Position numbers and translations under genes: made by a program. Positions 36,451-45,619 of a stretch of DNA of 64,000 nt are shown here, piece after piece (the first letter of the stretch is position 1; the number at the start of each line of letters is the position of its first letter). The notes beneath the pieces are model-generated. The model searched no databases, had not been told where the DNA came from, and was given only the letters and a program-made list of their open reading frames with translations. Origin of the DNA: Mesorhizobium sp. L-8-3 (lineage in GTDB: Bacteria > Pseudomonadota > Alphaproteobacteria > Rhizobiales > Rhizobiaceae); the NCBI RefSeq assembly GCF_016756615.1, contig NZ_AP023262.1, positions 5,147,501 to 5,211,500 of the forward strand, in the 5' to 3' direction.

Positions 36451-37479
36451 ATGAGGGAGGCGGGATTGCGTCGGGCCGCGCGGGCTTTTTCAACCACGAT
36501 CCTGATGCTGGCCGTGGCCGGCATCACTGTCTGGGCCGCGCTGGCCCTGTGGTACCGGCTGCCTGCTTCCGAGCCCGTCAATGGGCTGGCCGCCGGCCTC
36601 GCCGGCTTGTTCGGACTCGGCACGGTCGCCGCGCTTTTCAGTCGTCTTCGCTTGCCGATGCTCGTCGCCTTCGCGATCGCCTTCGGTGCCCTGCTTCTCT
36701 GGTGGAGCAGCATCAAGCCACCGGCACAGGGCGACTGGGCGCCCGAAGTCGCTCGTCAGGTTACCGGCACCGTCGATGGCGACGTCCTGACGCTGACCAA
36801 TGTCCGCGACTTCGCGTGGCACAGCGCAACGGACTTCACGCCCCGCTGGGCCACGCGCAGCTACGACCTCGGCAAGCTGCGCACCCTCGATCTCTTCCTG
36901 TCCTACTGGGCGGGACCGGAAATGGCCCATGTCATACTGAGCTTCGGCTTCGAGGGTGGAGACTATCTCGCCTGGTCGATCGAAGTGCGGCGCGATACGG
37001 CAGGCAAGTTCTCGCCGGTCGGCGACCTGTTCAAGAGCAATCCGCTCGTCATCGTCGCCGCGGACGAGCGCGACGTGGTCGGCGTTCGGTCGAACTTCCG
37101 CAAGGAAGACGTTCAGCTCTACCGGCTGCGGGTCCCTCCACAAGCCGCGAAGGCACTTCTCCTCGAATATGTGGGCGACTCCAACGAGCTTGCCACCGAA
37201 CCCCGATTCTACAATTCGATCACGACCAACTGCACGACGACGATCGTGAAGATGATGCGCGCGGTCGGCGACACCGTGCCCTTCGACTGGCGGCTCATCG
37301 TGAACGGCTATTTGCCCGACTATGCCTATGACAGGGGCGCCCTGACGGGCGGGCTGTCGCTCGAGGCGCTGCGTGCGGCCTCCCACATCGACTCGCGCGC
37401 CCAGGCGGCCGGGCTTTCGCCCGATTTTTCGCGGATTGTCCGCATCGGTGTGCCCTCCCCGTATCCATTGTCCGACTGA
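36451..37479 (+). CDS. DUF4105 (Lnb-type N-terminal periplasmic) membrane protein
   Basis: A 342-aa protein with three N-terminal hydrophobic segments (residues about 12-33, 42-60 and 66-85), followed by a periplasmic domain. DUF4105 hallmarks are present: LTNVRDFAWHSATDFTPRWATRSYDL, AHVILSFGF with a His, YLAWSIEVRR, and FYNSITTNCTTTIVKM with the conserved Cys. The Cys/His pair resembles papain-like peptidases such as the Lnb N-terminal domain. The function is unknown. It diverges from eno. No strong ribosome site precedes ATG 36451; ATG 36440 is out of frame. Confidence 0.83.
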   Translation: MREAGLRRAARAFSTTILMLAVAGITVWAALALWYRLPASEPVNGLAAGLAGLFGLGTVAALFSRLRLPMLVAFAIAFGALLLWWSSIKPPAQGDWAPEVARQVTGTVDGDVLTLTNVRDFAWHSATDFTPRWATRSYDLGKLRTLDLFLSYWAGPEMAHVILSFGFEGGDYLAWSIEVRRDTAGKFSPVGDLFKSNPLVIVAADERDVVGVRSNFRKEDVQLYRLRVPPQAAKALLLEYVGDSNELATEPRFYNSITTNCTTTIVKMMRAVGDTVPFDWRLIVNGYLPDYAYDRGALTGGLSLEALRAASHIDSRAQAAGLSPDFSRIVRIGVPSPYPLSD

Positions 37480-37608
37480 CGGCCGTCAACGCCGGCTCTG
37501 GGCTCGATTCACGAAAGGAAACCCGACGACACCACAATTTATCGGTGTGCAGGCGACGTTGGGCGCTATCATCAGATTCGCGTGGGGCGAAACCGAGGGA
37601 GTTTCGCC

Positions 37609-37728
37609 ATGTCCGAGTTGAGCGGCATTCTGAGTTTGATTTTCATCGCGGCGGCATTCCTGACGTCGTGCGATCCACAACCTTCTCAAGGTTCACTGCC
37701 GATATCGGTGATTCAGCCTCACGACTGA
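37609..37728 (+). CDS. Small putative lipoprotein (39 aa)
   Basis: A 39-codon gene with GAGGGAG seven nt before its ATG. The N-terminal 20 residues are a hydrophobic signal (LSGILSLIFIAAAFLTS) directly followed by Cys 21. LTSC fits the lipobox, and the following Asp (CD) would favour inner-membrane retention in the +2 rule of enterobacteria. The mature part is only 19 residues, rich in Pro/Ser/Gln. A stem-loop with a T-run follows 15 nt after the stop, making this a complete small transcription unit. No function is known to me. Confidence 0.65.
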   Translation: MSELSGILSLIFIAAAFLTSCDPQPSQGSLPISVIQPHD

Positions 37729-37742
37729 ACGCGGCACACGGA

Positions 37743-37765
37743 ACGGCCCCGTCAAGGGCCGTTTC
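37743..37765. terminator. Stem-loop terminator between the lipoprotein and PRC-barrel genes
   Basis: ACGGCCC-CGTCAA-GGGCCGT (37743-37762) followed by TTTCC on the plus strand. It lies between convergent genes and could serve both; the better T-run is on the plus strand. Confidence 0.65.
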
Positions 37766-37781
37766 CGTGGGCATTCCAACC

Positions 37782-38147
37782 TTACTGCCAGTATGGCTTC
37801 ACCTTGTAGTAGGCGAAGGATGCGTCGCGAGCCATATGGCCGTCGTCGCGGGTAAGCTCGTTGATGTCATAGGCGGGAGCCGCCTCGAGCTGTTCGCGGG
37901 TGAGCGGCACGACATAGCCGCCCATACTCCTGTCGTAGTCCAACATGGACCACGGGACGGCGTGATATTTCTCGCCGATGCCGACGAAGCCGCCAAAGCC
38001 GATAACGGCAAACATGATACCGTTCGACATTTTTTCGAGCATGATGTCCTCGATCGTGCCGATCTGCTTGCCCTCGGTGTTGTAGACATTCGTGCCCATG
38101 ACCCGCGAGGCGGTGATAGCGTCGGTATGTCCGGAAAGCGTTGTCAT
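37782..38147 (-). CDS. PRC-barrel domain protein
   Basis: A 121-aa protein with the PRC-barrel core: RVMGTNVYNTEGKQIGTIEDIMLEKMSNGIMFAVIGFGG, then EKYHAVPWSMLDYDRSMGGYVV. AGAGGAG lies 6 nt before ATG 38147. PRC-barrel proteins serve in RNA metabolism, photosynthesis or stress; single-domain alphaproteobacterial versions are usually uncharacterized and abundant in stationary phase. It follows the dodecin gene on the same strand after about 90 nt. Confidence 0.88.
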   Translation of the reverse strand: MTTLSGHTDAITASRVMGTNVYNTEGKQIGTIEDIMLEKMSNGIMFAVIGFGGFVGIGEKYHAVPWSMLDYDRSMGGYVVPLTREQLEAAPAYDINELTRDDGHMARDASFAYYKVKPYWQ

Positions 38148-38238
38148 GCTTTGCTCCTCTTGTCCGTTTTGTCAGTGGGGACAATGGAGACGCGGCCGGA
38201 TGGTTCCGACAATTCGGCCGCCTTGGCCGAACGCGATT

Positions 38239-38442
38239 TCAGTCGACGAGGATGAAGGTGACCTTCATGTTGACGCGGTACTCGGCGATCTTGCCACCCT
38301 CGACCACGACTTTCTGATCCTGGATCCAGGCGCCCTCGACATTCTTGAGCGTCTTGGCGGCGCGGGCGATGCCCTCTTCGATGGCATCCTCGAAACTCTT
38401 CTTCGACGACGCGGTGATTTCGGTAACCCGGGCGACGGCCAT
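38239..38442 (-). CDS. Dodecin-family flavin-binding protein
   Basis: A 67-aa protein matching dodecins over its full length: VARVTEITASSKKSFEDAIEEGIARAAKTLKNVEGAWI, then VVEGGKIAEYRVNMKVTFIL, including the Trp near residue 39 that stacks on flavin in this family. Dodecins assemble into hollow dodecamers storing flavins or CoA-type ligands. ATG 38442 is the only start. Confidence 0.92.
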   Translation of the reverse strand: MAVARVTEITASSKKSFEDAIEEGIARAAKTLKNVEGAWIQDQKVVVEGGKIAEYRVNMKVTFILVD

Positions 38443-38527
38443 CGCTGTGCTCCTCCGCTATGGCTGCAGGGAACGAAAGACTACCGCCGCACGAAGAGCG
38501 GCTCAAGTACCGCCAAGAATATTCGCG

Positions 38528-39358
38528 TCATGCCTTTGCGACCCGGTCGAAAGCCATAAGTCTTTCAAGCAAAGCTGGCATCTCGTGGAGGGGCACCATG
38601 TTCGGGCCGTCCGATGGCGCGTTGTCGGGATCCTGGTGGGTCTCGATGAAGACACCGGCGATGCCGACAGCCACCGCGGCGCGTGCAAGCGTCTCGACGA
38701 AGCGGCGTTCACCGCCCGTGGAGCCGCCCTTGCCGCCCGGTTGCTGCACGGAATGCGTGGCGTCGAAGATCACCGGAGCGCCGATCTCGGCCATGATCGG
38801 CAGCGAACGCATGTCGGAAACCAGCGTGTTGTAGCCGAAGGAAGCGCCCCGTTCGGTGACCAGAACGTTCGGATTGCCGGAGCCGGTGACTTTGGCCACG
38901 ACGTTCTTCATGTCCCAAGGCGCCAGGAACTGGCCCTTCTTTACATTGACGATCTTGCCGGTTTCGGCGGCAGCCACCAAGAGATCGGTCTGGCGCGACA
39001 GGAAGGCCGGGATCTGCAGTATGTCGACGACGTCGGCGACGATGGCGCACTGCTCCGCAGTATGGACGTCCGTCAGCACCGGCAGGTCGAATTCCTTGCG
39101 CAGATCGGCGAAAACAGTCAGGGCGGCGTCGAGCCCGGCGCCACGCTGCCCTGAGAGCGACGTGCGGTTGGCCTTGTCGAAGCTGGTCTTGTAGACGAAG
39201 CCTATGCCCAGCCGGCCGGTCATGTCCTTGATCGCCCCCGCCATATCGAAGGCGTGCTGCCGCGATTCCAGCTGGCAGGGCCCGGCGATGAGCGCCAGCG
39301 GCGCATCATTGGCGAAAACGACATTTCCTGCGGAGACGTTCTTGTTGGGATTGGTCAT
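38528..39358 (-). CDS. kdsA: 3-deoxy-8-phosphooctulonate synthase
   Basis: A 276-aa enzyme condensing arabinose-5-phosphate with phosphoenolpyruvate to Kdo-8-phosphate for lipopolysaccharide. Motifs: [16 protein letters not shown] at the N-terminus, [23 protein letters not shown], and [16 protein letters not shown]. The Cys in GPCQLES together with His and acid residues suggests a metal site in some family members. ATG 39358 with CGAGG upstream is chosen over GTG 39379 or ATG 39376, because MTNPNKNV is the usual beginning in relatives. Confidence 0.95.
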   Translation of the reverse strand: MTNPNKNVSAGNVVFANDAPLALIAGPCQLESRQHAFDMAGAIKDMTGRLGIGFVYKTSFDKANRTSLSGQRGAGLDAALTVFADLRKEFDLPVLTDVHTAEQCAIVADVVDILQIPAFLSRQTDLLVAAAETGKIVNVKKGQFLAPWDMKNVVAKVTGSGNPNVLVTERGASFGYNTLVSDMRSLPIMAEIGAPVIFDATHSVQQPGGKGGSTGGERRFVETLARAAVAVGIAGVFIETHQDPDNAPSDGPNMVPLHEMPALLERLMAFDRVAKA

Positions 39359-39461
39359 GTTGCCTCGAATGCGCATCACGGCGACCCTGCTTGGCCGCCA
39401 ATGACGCGCTTGCCCTGTGGTTGCGGTCGTGCCCGGCTTTTATCCCCAGCCGGGCCATTTG

Positions 39462-40700
39462 TCATGCCGGCTGCTCGCGCCGTTCTGCCTGCTTCGCGAC
39501 AACCCAACCGAGAATGGCACCGGCCAGCAGCACCCCCGCCGCGATCAGGAACGATGCGCCCGCGTAGGGAAGCCAAGAGTCTGTACGCAGGCTGAACGCG
39601 TAGACCGCACCGAAGAACAAGGGCGAGACGACGCCGGCGACGCTCGCCACGCTCATATTGGCGCCCTGCAGCTGACCTTGCTCCGATTCCGAGACGCGCT
39701 GGGTCATCAGCGACTGGATCGTCGGCATCGCCAGGCCCCACAAGGCGTTGGGCACCATGGAGAGCGTGAACAGAATCCCGGTCGGCGCAAGGCCCATGCA
39801 GGCGACACCGACGGCGCCGCCGAACAGGCCGAACACCATGACCGCCCGATCGCCGAAACGTTTCACCGCGGGGCCGACCAGAACGCCCTGGACCGTCATG
39901 TCGAGAGCCCCGACCAGCGCAAGAAGCGCACCGACCTGCCATGGCCCCCAGCCATAGCGGTACGCGGCATAGAGCACGAACACCGCCGAGAAGACGTGGT
40001 GGGCGAAGTGCAGAAGGAAGTTGACCGTCGCCAGGCCGGTGAGCTCGGGGTGCGAACCGAGCAGCTTCACGGCGCCGAAGGGATTCGCCCGCCGCCAGGA
40101 GAAGGCCATCCGCTTTTCTGGCCGCAGCGATTCCGGCAGGATCAGCAGACCGTAGAGGAAGGCCACGCCCGAGAGCCCTGCCGCAAACCAGAAGGGCGCG
40201 CGCGGCGAAATCTCGCCGAGGAATCCACCGACCAGGGGACCCAGGACGAAGCCGCCCGAAAAGGCCGCGCCTATGAGCCCGTAACCGCGCGCACGGTCTT
40301 CCGGAGCGGTAATGTCGGCCATATAGGCGAAGACGGTGGTGAAGCTCGACGAGGTGACGCCGGCGACAAGCCGGCCGAGCGCCAGCCACCACAGGCTGGG
40401 CGCCAGTGCCATCAGCACATAGTCCGCGGCGAGCCCGGCGCAGGACAAGAGGATGACGGGTCGGCGGCCATAGCGATCCGAGAGCGAGCCGATAACAGGC
40501 GAAGCCACGAACTGCATGCCGGCCCACAGCGCTACGAAGACGCCGTTGATCCAGCCGGCCTCGGCGTTTGAGCCGACGAACTCCTCGATCAGCGAGGGAA
40601 ACACCGGGATGATGATGCCCATCGCCACGATGTCGAGCACCGCGGTGACGAAGATGAATGCTATGACGGCCCTGCGACGGGATCCGGACAAGATGGACAT
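39462..40700 (-). CDS. TetA-like MFS transporter
   Basis: A 412-aa, 12-helix major facilitator protein of the DHA1/TCR group. The loop 2-3 signature GSLSDRYGRRPVILLS and motif C-like AAFSGGFVLGPLVGGFLG are clear. The start TAVLDIVAMGIIIPVFPSLIEEF strongly resembles TetA-type proteins. Chromosomal relatives are common in Rhizobiales and are not by themselves evidence of tetracycline resistance; the substrate is unknown. It lies about 100 nt downstream of the 5' side of kdsA, on the same strand. Confidence 0.9.
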   Translation of the reverse strand: MSILSGSRRRAVIAFIFVTAVLDIVAMGIIIPVFPSLIEEFVGSNAEAGWINGVFVALWAGMQFVASPVIGSLSDRYGRRPVILLSCAGLAADYVLMALAPSLWWLALGRLVAGVTSSSFTTVFAYMADITAPEDRARGYGLIGAAFSGGFVLGPLVGGFLGEISPRAPFWFAAGLSGVAFLYGLLILPESLRPEKRMAFSWRRANPFGAVKLLGSHPELTGLATVNFLLHFAHHVFSAVFVLYAAYRYGWGPWQVGALLALVGALDMTVQGVLVGPAVKRFGDRAVMVFGLFGGAVGVACMGLAPTGILFTLSMVPNALWGLAMPTIQSLMTQRVSESEQGQLQGANMSVASVAGVVSPLFFGAVYAFSLRTDSWLPYAGASFLIAAGVLLAGAILGWVVAKQAERREQPA

Positions 40701-41439
40701 GGCTTGCAGCTCTCTGCTTGCGACGGCCTGGCAACCAGGCGGCCTCCGGAAAACGCGAAGCCGGACCGGCAGCTTGAGGTCCCTGGCAGTCGAGAACGAA
40801 TGCCGACGCCCGCGGGGAGCGGCCTTATAGTCCGGCCGCCCTGTCCTGGCTACCCGTCACACCGAGCCTCCTGCCAGCAGTCTGTCAGGAGGCTGCTGAC
40901 ATCTGGCCGGCAGGCGTCGCTCGCCAATTGCGGACGGCACTCCGGTCCCGGCAATTGCCGTAGGTTGCAGCCGAAAGAGCTAGATATTTCATGGATGCTA
41001 TACTTCGCCGGATGGAGGTCCACCAACGTCTGAACCGACGGATATCCGCTACTCCCAACGTAGCGGTATCGCGGTGCGAATTGTGACATATTCTGTGAAC
41101 CGCCTCACGAAGGCTAACAGGCGCAGTGCCATCCCCGCCCCGCGGGCACTGACTGGGTCCCCGCCAAAAAAGCCCGGTGCCTGCAGCGGCTGCAGACGTT
41201 TCGGGTCGCCTGTTAATCTGGCCTTGGGATCGGGGCACCGCCAGCTTTGCTCGTCAACCGCCCTTAGGCGCCGCCCCGTCGCGCTAGAGCAGGCGGCTTC
41301 TTTCTCGCAATGGCCCGGAGCCACCGGGTTTCGAAGCGCTGAAAATCGATCGCGGTGCAGGCAATTCTTGACGCGAGCCCAATTCGCACGTTAACGGGCT
41401 TGTCACATCGCCGCGCGCGGACGGGAAGGTCGCCAGTAT
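40701..41439. other. 740-nt intergenic region without a convincing gene
   Basis: The gap separates the divergently transcribed MFS and TerC-family genes. No coding frame with a domain was found. It contains a palindromic repeat (40866-40893), a short hairpin CGCTAC-TCCCAAC-GTAGCG at about 41047-41065, and presumably two promoters. I looked for a manganese (yybP-ykoY) riboswitch before the TerC gene and did not recognise its conserved core. Confidence 0.4.
40866..40893. repeat. REP-like palindrome, copy 1
   Basis: GCCTCCTGCCAG-CAGT-CTGTCAGGAGGC is a 12-bp stem with one mismatch and a 4-nt loop. Its reverse complement shares CCTGACAG-N4-CTGGCAGGAGG with the element at 44374. An alternative pairing CAGCAG/CTGCTG extends to 40898. 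Confidence 0.7.
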
Positions 41440-42132
41440 ATGGAAATCTTTACCACTGCTGGCCTGTCGGCGCTCCTTCAGGTCATTGCCATCGATCTTG
41501 TGCTTGCCGGCGACAATGCGATTGTCATCGGTCTGGCGGCGGCCGGGCTGCCGTCCAGCCAACGCAAGAAAGCCATCCTGATCGGCATCGGAGCCGCGAC
41601 CGTGCTGCGCATCGGGTTTGCATTGATCACCACATGGCTGCTGAAGATCGGGCCGATGCTCCTTATCGCCGGTGGGCTCCTGCTGCTCTGGGTATGCTGG
41701 AAGATGTGGCGCGAACTGCGTGTCACCTACGAAGCCGAACACGATGCTACCGAAGCCCTCTCCGACGCGGATCTGAATGCAGACGGAGCCGTGGGCGGCA
41801 AGCCGCCGACAAAGACCTTCGCCCAGGCCGCGTGGCAGATCGTCATCGCCGACGTGTCGATGTCGCTGGACAATGTGCTGGCAGTGGCGGGTGCGGCGTT
41901 GGAACATCCGACTGTGCTGATCTTCGGCCTCGCCCTCTCCGTGGCGCTGATGGGCTTCGCCGCATCCTTCGTGGCCCGGCTGCTCCACAAATATCGCTGG
42001 ATCGCCTATGTCGGCCTGCTGATCGTCCTCTATGTCGCGCTGAGGATGCTGGCCGGCGGTGCGGTGGAGCAGTTTCCCGATCAGTTCGGCTTCCTGAGCC
42101 CCTGGCTAGGGTCGAAAAGCGGCGGCCACTAA
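41440..42132 (+). CDS. TerC/YjbE-family membrane protein, putative metal-ion transporter
   Basis: A 230-aa protein with seven hydrophobic segments. The two TerC repeats are marked by IDLVLAGDNAIVIGLAAAG and IVIADVSMSLDNVLAVAGAAL, each with a conserved Asp-Asn in the membrane. A cytoplasmic linker of about 40 residues (residues 85-128) separates the halves. Members of this family have been linked to manganese export and metal loading of exoenzymes. ATG 41440 is preceded by GGGAAGG. It diverges from the MFS gene and stands alone. Confidence 0.87.
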   Translation: MEIFTTAGLSALLQVIAIDLVLAGDNAIVIGLAAAGLPSSQRKKAILIGIGAATVLRIGFALITTWLLKIGPMLLIAGGLLLLWVCWKMWRELRVTYEAEHDATEALSDADLNADGAVGGKPPTKTFAQAAWQIVIADVSMSLDNVLAVAGAALEHPTVLIFGLALSVALMGFAASFVARLLHKYRWIAYVGLLIVLYVALRMLAGGAVEQFPDQFGFLSPWLGSKSGGH

Positions 42133-42354
42133 GAGCGGCGGACGCAGCGATGGCCGGCCACGATTGGGCCGCATTGTTTCGGCAAGGGGCCCCTTCGGCT
42201 GCGGTTGGGAGAACAGCTTCGCCGCCGCGCCCCTGATCGCATTCCTGACCGGATCGGTACGCGCTCGCGTCATTTGGCGCGCTCGCGACGATACCATTCC
42301 GGTTTGAACTGTGTTACGCCGCCGCCGTTTCATCGACAAAGCCGGAACCGAAGA

Positions 42355-43674
42355 ATGTCCGCCGCAGCCCCTCGCGTCAGTTTCGTCAGCCTCGGATGCC
42401 CGAAGGCGCTCGTCGATTCCGAGCGCATCATCACCCGCCTTCGCGCCGAGGGGTACGAGATCTCGCGCAAGCACGACGGTGCGGACCTCGTGGTGGTCAA
42501 CACCTGCGGATTCCTCGACTCCGCGCGCGACGAGTCGCTCAACGCCATCGGCGCGGCGCTGTCGGAGAACGGCAGGGTCATTGTCACCGGCTGCCTCGGA
42601 GCCGAACCGGAGGTGATCCGCGAAAAGCACCCCAACGTGCTCGCCATCACCGGGCCGCAGGCTTATGAGAGCGTCATGGCGGCCGTGCACGAGGCGGCGC
42701 CGCCGGCGCATGATCCCTTCGTCGATCTGCTGCCGCCGCAAGGTGTGAAGCTGACGCCCCGGCACTACGCCTATCTGAAGATTTCCGAGGGCTGCAACAA
42801 TCGGTGCAGCTTCTGTATCATCCCTGCCCTGCGCGGCGACCTCGTTTCACGGCCCGCGGCCGACGTTCTTCGCGAGGCGGAGAGGCTGGCCGCGGCCGGC
42901 GTGAAGGAGATTCTGCTCATTTCCCAGGACACCAGCGCTTATGGTATCGACCTGAAATACCAGGCGAGCCGCTGGAAGGATCGCGAGGTGCACGCCAAGT
43001 TCCTCGATCTCAGCCGTGAGCTGGGCGAACTCGGGATCTGGGTCCGTTTGCACTATGTCTATCCCTATCCGCATGTCGACGAGGTCATTCCGCTGATGGC
43101 GGACGGCAAGATCCTTCCCTATCTGGACATACCCTTCCAGCATGCTTCCCCGCAGGTGCTGAAGAACATGCGCCGTCCGGCTCATCAGGAAAAGACGCTG
43201 GATCGGATCCGGCGCTGGCGCGAGATCTGCCCTGATCTTGCGGTTCGCTCCACCTTCATCGTGGGCTTTCCCGGCGAGACCGACGAGGATTTCGAGATGC
43301 TGCTCGACTGGCTCGACGAGGCCAGGATCGACCGTGCAGGCTGCTTCAAATACGAGCCGGTCAAGGGTGCGCGATCCAACGATCTCGGACTTGCCGAGGT
43401 CCCGCAGGCGATCAAGGAGGCGCGCTGGCACCGGTTCATGCAACGCCAACAGAAGGTCTCTGCTGCTCAGTTGCAGAAGAAGGTGGGGAAGCGCCTGCCC
43501 GTCCTCGTCGACGAGGCGCATGGCACCGCCGGCAAGGGCCGCACCAAATATGACGCGCCGGAGATCGACGGTTGCGTCCACATCCAGTCACGACGTCCGC
43601 TCAGGGTCGGCGACATCGTCACGGTCAAGGTCGACCGCGCCGATGCCTACGATCTCTACGGGACGGCCGTCTGA
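42355..43674 (+). CDS. rimO: Ribosomal protein uS12 methylthiotransferase
   Basis: A 439-aa radical SAM enzyme. The UPF0004 domain has [34 protein letters not shown] and [12 protein letters not shown], contributing three cluster cysteines. The radical SAM motif is [17 protein letters not shown]. The C-terminal TRAM domain ends [16 protein letters not shown] and later strands. It methylthiolates the conserved Asp of ribosomal protein S12. ATG 42355 gives the usual length; the frame upstream to 42205 is Arg-rich and lacks homology. Confidence 0.96.
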   Translation: MSAAAPRVSFVSLGCPKALVDSERIITRLRAEGYEISRKHDGADLVVVNTCGFLDSARDESLNAIGAALSENGRVIVTGCLGAEPEVIREKHPNVLAITGPQAYESVMAAVHEAAPPAHDPFVDLLPPQGVKLTPRHYAYLKISEGCNNRCSFCIIPALRGDLVSRPAADVLREAERLAAAGVKEILLISQDTSAYGIDLKYQASRWKDREVHAKFLDLSRELGELGIWVRLHYVYPYPHVDEVIPLMADGKILPYLDIPFQHASPQVLKNMRRPAHQEKTLDRIRRWREICPDLAVRSTFIVGFPGETDEDFEMLLDWLDEARIDRAGCFKYEPVKGARSNDLGLAEVPQAIKEARWHRFMQRQQKVSAAQLQKKVGKRLPVLVDEAHGTAGKGRTKYDAPEIDGCVHIQSRRPLRVGDIVTVKVDRADAYDLYGTAV

Positions 43675-43701
43675 GGGGCGATCCGGCGAGGCCTGCCCGG
43701 G

Positions 43702-44328
43702 TTAGAATGCGATCGGGGTCACCTTGTGGATGAGCTCGGCGTCCTTTGCCATGTACCGCCCGAAGGCCGGGCGTTCGCTCACCCGGGCGAGATAGTCCTG
43801 AAAGACCGGACGCTCGGGCAGCACCTTCAGGATGTTCATCACGAAATGGATGCCGCTGCCGAACTGCGTGTCGGCGGCTGTAAATTTGTTTCCTGCGATA
43901 TACGGGTGCTTCGCCAGGCGCTTCTCAAGATTTCTCACCATGTCGTCGAAGCTGCCGAAGGAGAAAGCGCTGGGGCGGTATTCCCAGCCCTGGGCACGTG
44001 CGGCGGCGGCGGGGTCGAATACTGAATCGGAATAGACGAGCCAGGTCAGGAAATCAGCACGGTTTGCATCCCCGGGCTTCGGGGCGAGCCCGGCCTCCGG
44101 AAAAACCTCGGTCAGATAGAGAACGATCGCCGCCCTTTCGGTGACGATGGTTCCGTTGTGGTCGATCGCCGGCACCTTCTTGTTTGGCTGGATATCCCGA
44201 TAGGCTTCCGGAACGCCGCCCGGTGCCCTGATGTCGACGAGTTCGATCTCATAGGGTTGCCCGATCTCCTCCAGCAGCCAATGGATGCCCGCCGAGCGCG
44301 ACCAGGGTGTGTGATAGAACTTCAACAT
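43702..44328 (-). CDS. Glutathione S-transferase family protein
   Basis: A 208-aa protein with an N-terminal thioredoxin-like domain (LKFYHTPWSRSAGIHWLLEEIG, with the Ser of the SRS motif as the likely catalytic residue; NKKVPAIDHNGTIVTERAAIVLYL) and an all-alpha C-terminal domain (FTAADTQFGSGIHFVMN). GGAGGTAGC lies just before ATG 44328. It is convergent with rimO. The substrate is unknown. Confidence 0.9.
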   Translation of the reverse strand: MLKFYHTPWSRSAGIHWLLEEIGQPYEIELVDIRAPGGVPEAYRDIQPNKKVPAIDHNGTIVTERAAIVLYLTEVFPEAGLAPKPGDANRADFLTWLVYSDSVFDPAAAARAQGWEYRPSAFSFGSFDDMVRNLEKRLAKHPYIAGNKFTAADTQFGSGIHFVMNILKVLPERPVFQDYLARVSERPAFGRYMAKDAELIHKVTPIAF

Positions 44329-44373
44329 CGGGCTACCTCCTTCATGAAAGCTGCCGCGACCTTATCAGGCGGA

Positions 44374-44397
44374 TCCTGACAGCCGCCTGTCAGGAGG
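44374..44397. repeat. REP-like palindrome, copy 2
   Basis: TCCTGACAG-CCGC-CTGTCAGGA is a perfect 9-bp stem followed by GG, then TTTGGCAGGAGG. It shares the CCTGACAG-N4-CTG(G/T)CAGGAGG plan with the element at 40866. It lies in the gap between the GST gene and the BMP transporter operon. Confidence 0.7.
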
Positions 44398-44442
44398 TTT
44401 GGCAGGAGGTCGAGGCCCCGGCGAAGCACGCCGAGAATAGCG

Positions 44443-44474
44443 ACAAAGGGCGCCTGGTCACGGACGCCCTTTGT
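44443..44474 (-). terminator. Stem-loop terminator of the BMP transporter operon
   Basis: ACAAAGGGCG and CGCCCTTTGT (44443-44452, 44465-44474) form a perfect 10-bp stem with a 12-nt loop. It begins 20 nt past the stop of the leftward solute-binding-protein gene. The stem itself ends in a U-rich segment. Confidence 0.75.
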
Positions 44475-44493
44475 GCAAGAACCGCTGCGCCGA

Positions 44494-45567
44494 TTATTGA
44501 GGCAGCTTGTCGTCGACGCCTTTCACGTAGAAATTCAGTCCGAGCAGCGTGCCGACATCGGCTATTTCGCCGGCCTTCAGCCATTCGCTGCCGTCCTGCT
44601 TGCTGATCGGGCCGGTATAGGGGTCGAATTCGCCCGACTTGATCTTGCCTTCGATGGATGCAGCCAGCGCCTTCACGTCATCAGGCATGTTTGCGTAAGC
44701 CGCCATGACGACATGGCCTTCCTTCATGCCACCCCAGACATCCTGCTGTTTCCAGCTACCGTCCATCACGGCCTTGACCCGTTCGGTATAATACGGCCCC
44801 CAATTGTCCACGATCGAGGTCAACTGCGTCTCGGGTCCGAATTTGATCATATCGGAGGCCTGGCCGAAGGCCTTGATGCCGCGCTCGGTCGCCACTTGCA
44901 TCGGCGCGGTGGAGTCGGTGTGCTGGGTGACGATGTCCACACCCTGGTCGATCAGCGCCTTGGCCGCATCGGCTTCCTTGCCGGGATCGAACCAGGTGTT
45001 GGCCCACACGACCTTGACCTTGAAGTCCGGGTTCACCGACTGCGCGCCGAGCACGAAAGCATTGATGCCCAGCACCACTTCGGGGATCGGGAAGGAAGCG
45101 ATGTAACCTGCGACGCCCGCCTTCGACATCTTCGCCGCGATCACGCCCTGGACGTAGCGGCCTTCATGAAACTTGGAATTATAGGTCGAGACGTTCGGAT
45201 GCTCGCGTTTGTAGCCGGTCGCGTGCTCGAACTTTACGTCGGGGAATTTCGCCGCGACCTTGTTGGTCGGGTCCATATAGCCGAAGGACGTCGTGAAGAT
45301 GATGTTGCAGCCGGAACGGGCAAAGCGTTCGATCGCGCGTTCGGCGTCGGCACCTTCGGGCACACTTTCCAGGTAGGCCAGTTCGACATTGTCCTCGCCG
45401 AGATTCTTCTGCATCTCGAGCGCGCCCTGATGATGCTGATATGACCAGCCGAAATCGCCGATCGGCCCGACATAGATGAAACAGGCCTTCGTCTTGGCTT
45501 CGGCCGCCATCGTGCCGAATGCCAGCACCGCCGCCGCGGCGGCATATGCCAGAATGGTTTTCTTCAT
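44494..45567 (-). CDS. BMP-family ABC transporter substrate-binding protein
   Basis: A 357-aa protein with a signal peptide (ILAYAAAAAVLAFGTMAAEA). The Bmp fold is marked by ACFIYVGPIGDFGWSYQHHQGALEM, NIIFTTSFGYMDPTNKVAAKFPDV, and NSKFHEGRYVQGVIAAKMSKAGVAGYIASFPIPEVV. GAGGA lies 8 nt before ATG 45567; the open frame beyond it lacks a signal. Characterized relatives bind purine nucleosides. It is the last gene of a four-gene operon with an ATPase and two permeases, so nucleoside or related import is the likely role. Confidence 0.92.
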   Translation of the reverse strand: MKKTILAYAAAAAVLAFGTMAAEAKTKACFIYVGPIGDFGWSYQHHQGALEMQKNLGEDNVELAYLESVPEGADAERAIERFARSGCNIIFTTSFGYMDPTNKVAAKFPDVKFEHATGYKREHPNVSTYNSKFHEGRYVQGVIAAKMSKAGVAGYIASFPIPEVVLGINAFVLGAQSVNPDFKVKVVWANTWFDPGKEADAAKALIDQGVDIVTQHTDSTAPMQVATERGIKAFGQASDMIKFGPETQLTSIVDNWGPYYTERVKAVMDGSWKQQDVWGGMKEGHVVMAAYANMPDDVKALAASIEGKIKSGEFDPYTGPISKQDGSEWLKAGEIADVGTLLGLNFYVKGVDDKLPQ

Positions 45568-45619
45568 GGTGTTCGTCCTCTTTCGGTTGTTGCCTGGGGC
45601 GCTGTCCCGTCCCTTGTGG

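Noticed and set aside
39462-40700. Tetracycline-resistance gene
   Set aside because: The protein is TetA-like, but such MFS genes are common in Rhizobiales core genomes. Nothing here shows drug specificity or mobility.
41240-41440. Possible manganese (yybP-ykoY) riboswitch before the TerC-family gene
   Set aside because: The conserved loop sequences and junction could not be recognised in the leader. A covariance-model search would be needed to exclude it fully.
42205-42354. N-terminal extension of RimO
   Set aside because: Fifty codons of Arg-rich sequence without homology; ATG 42355 gives the standard protein.
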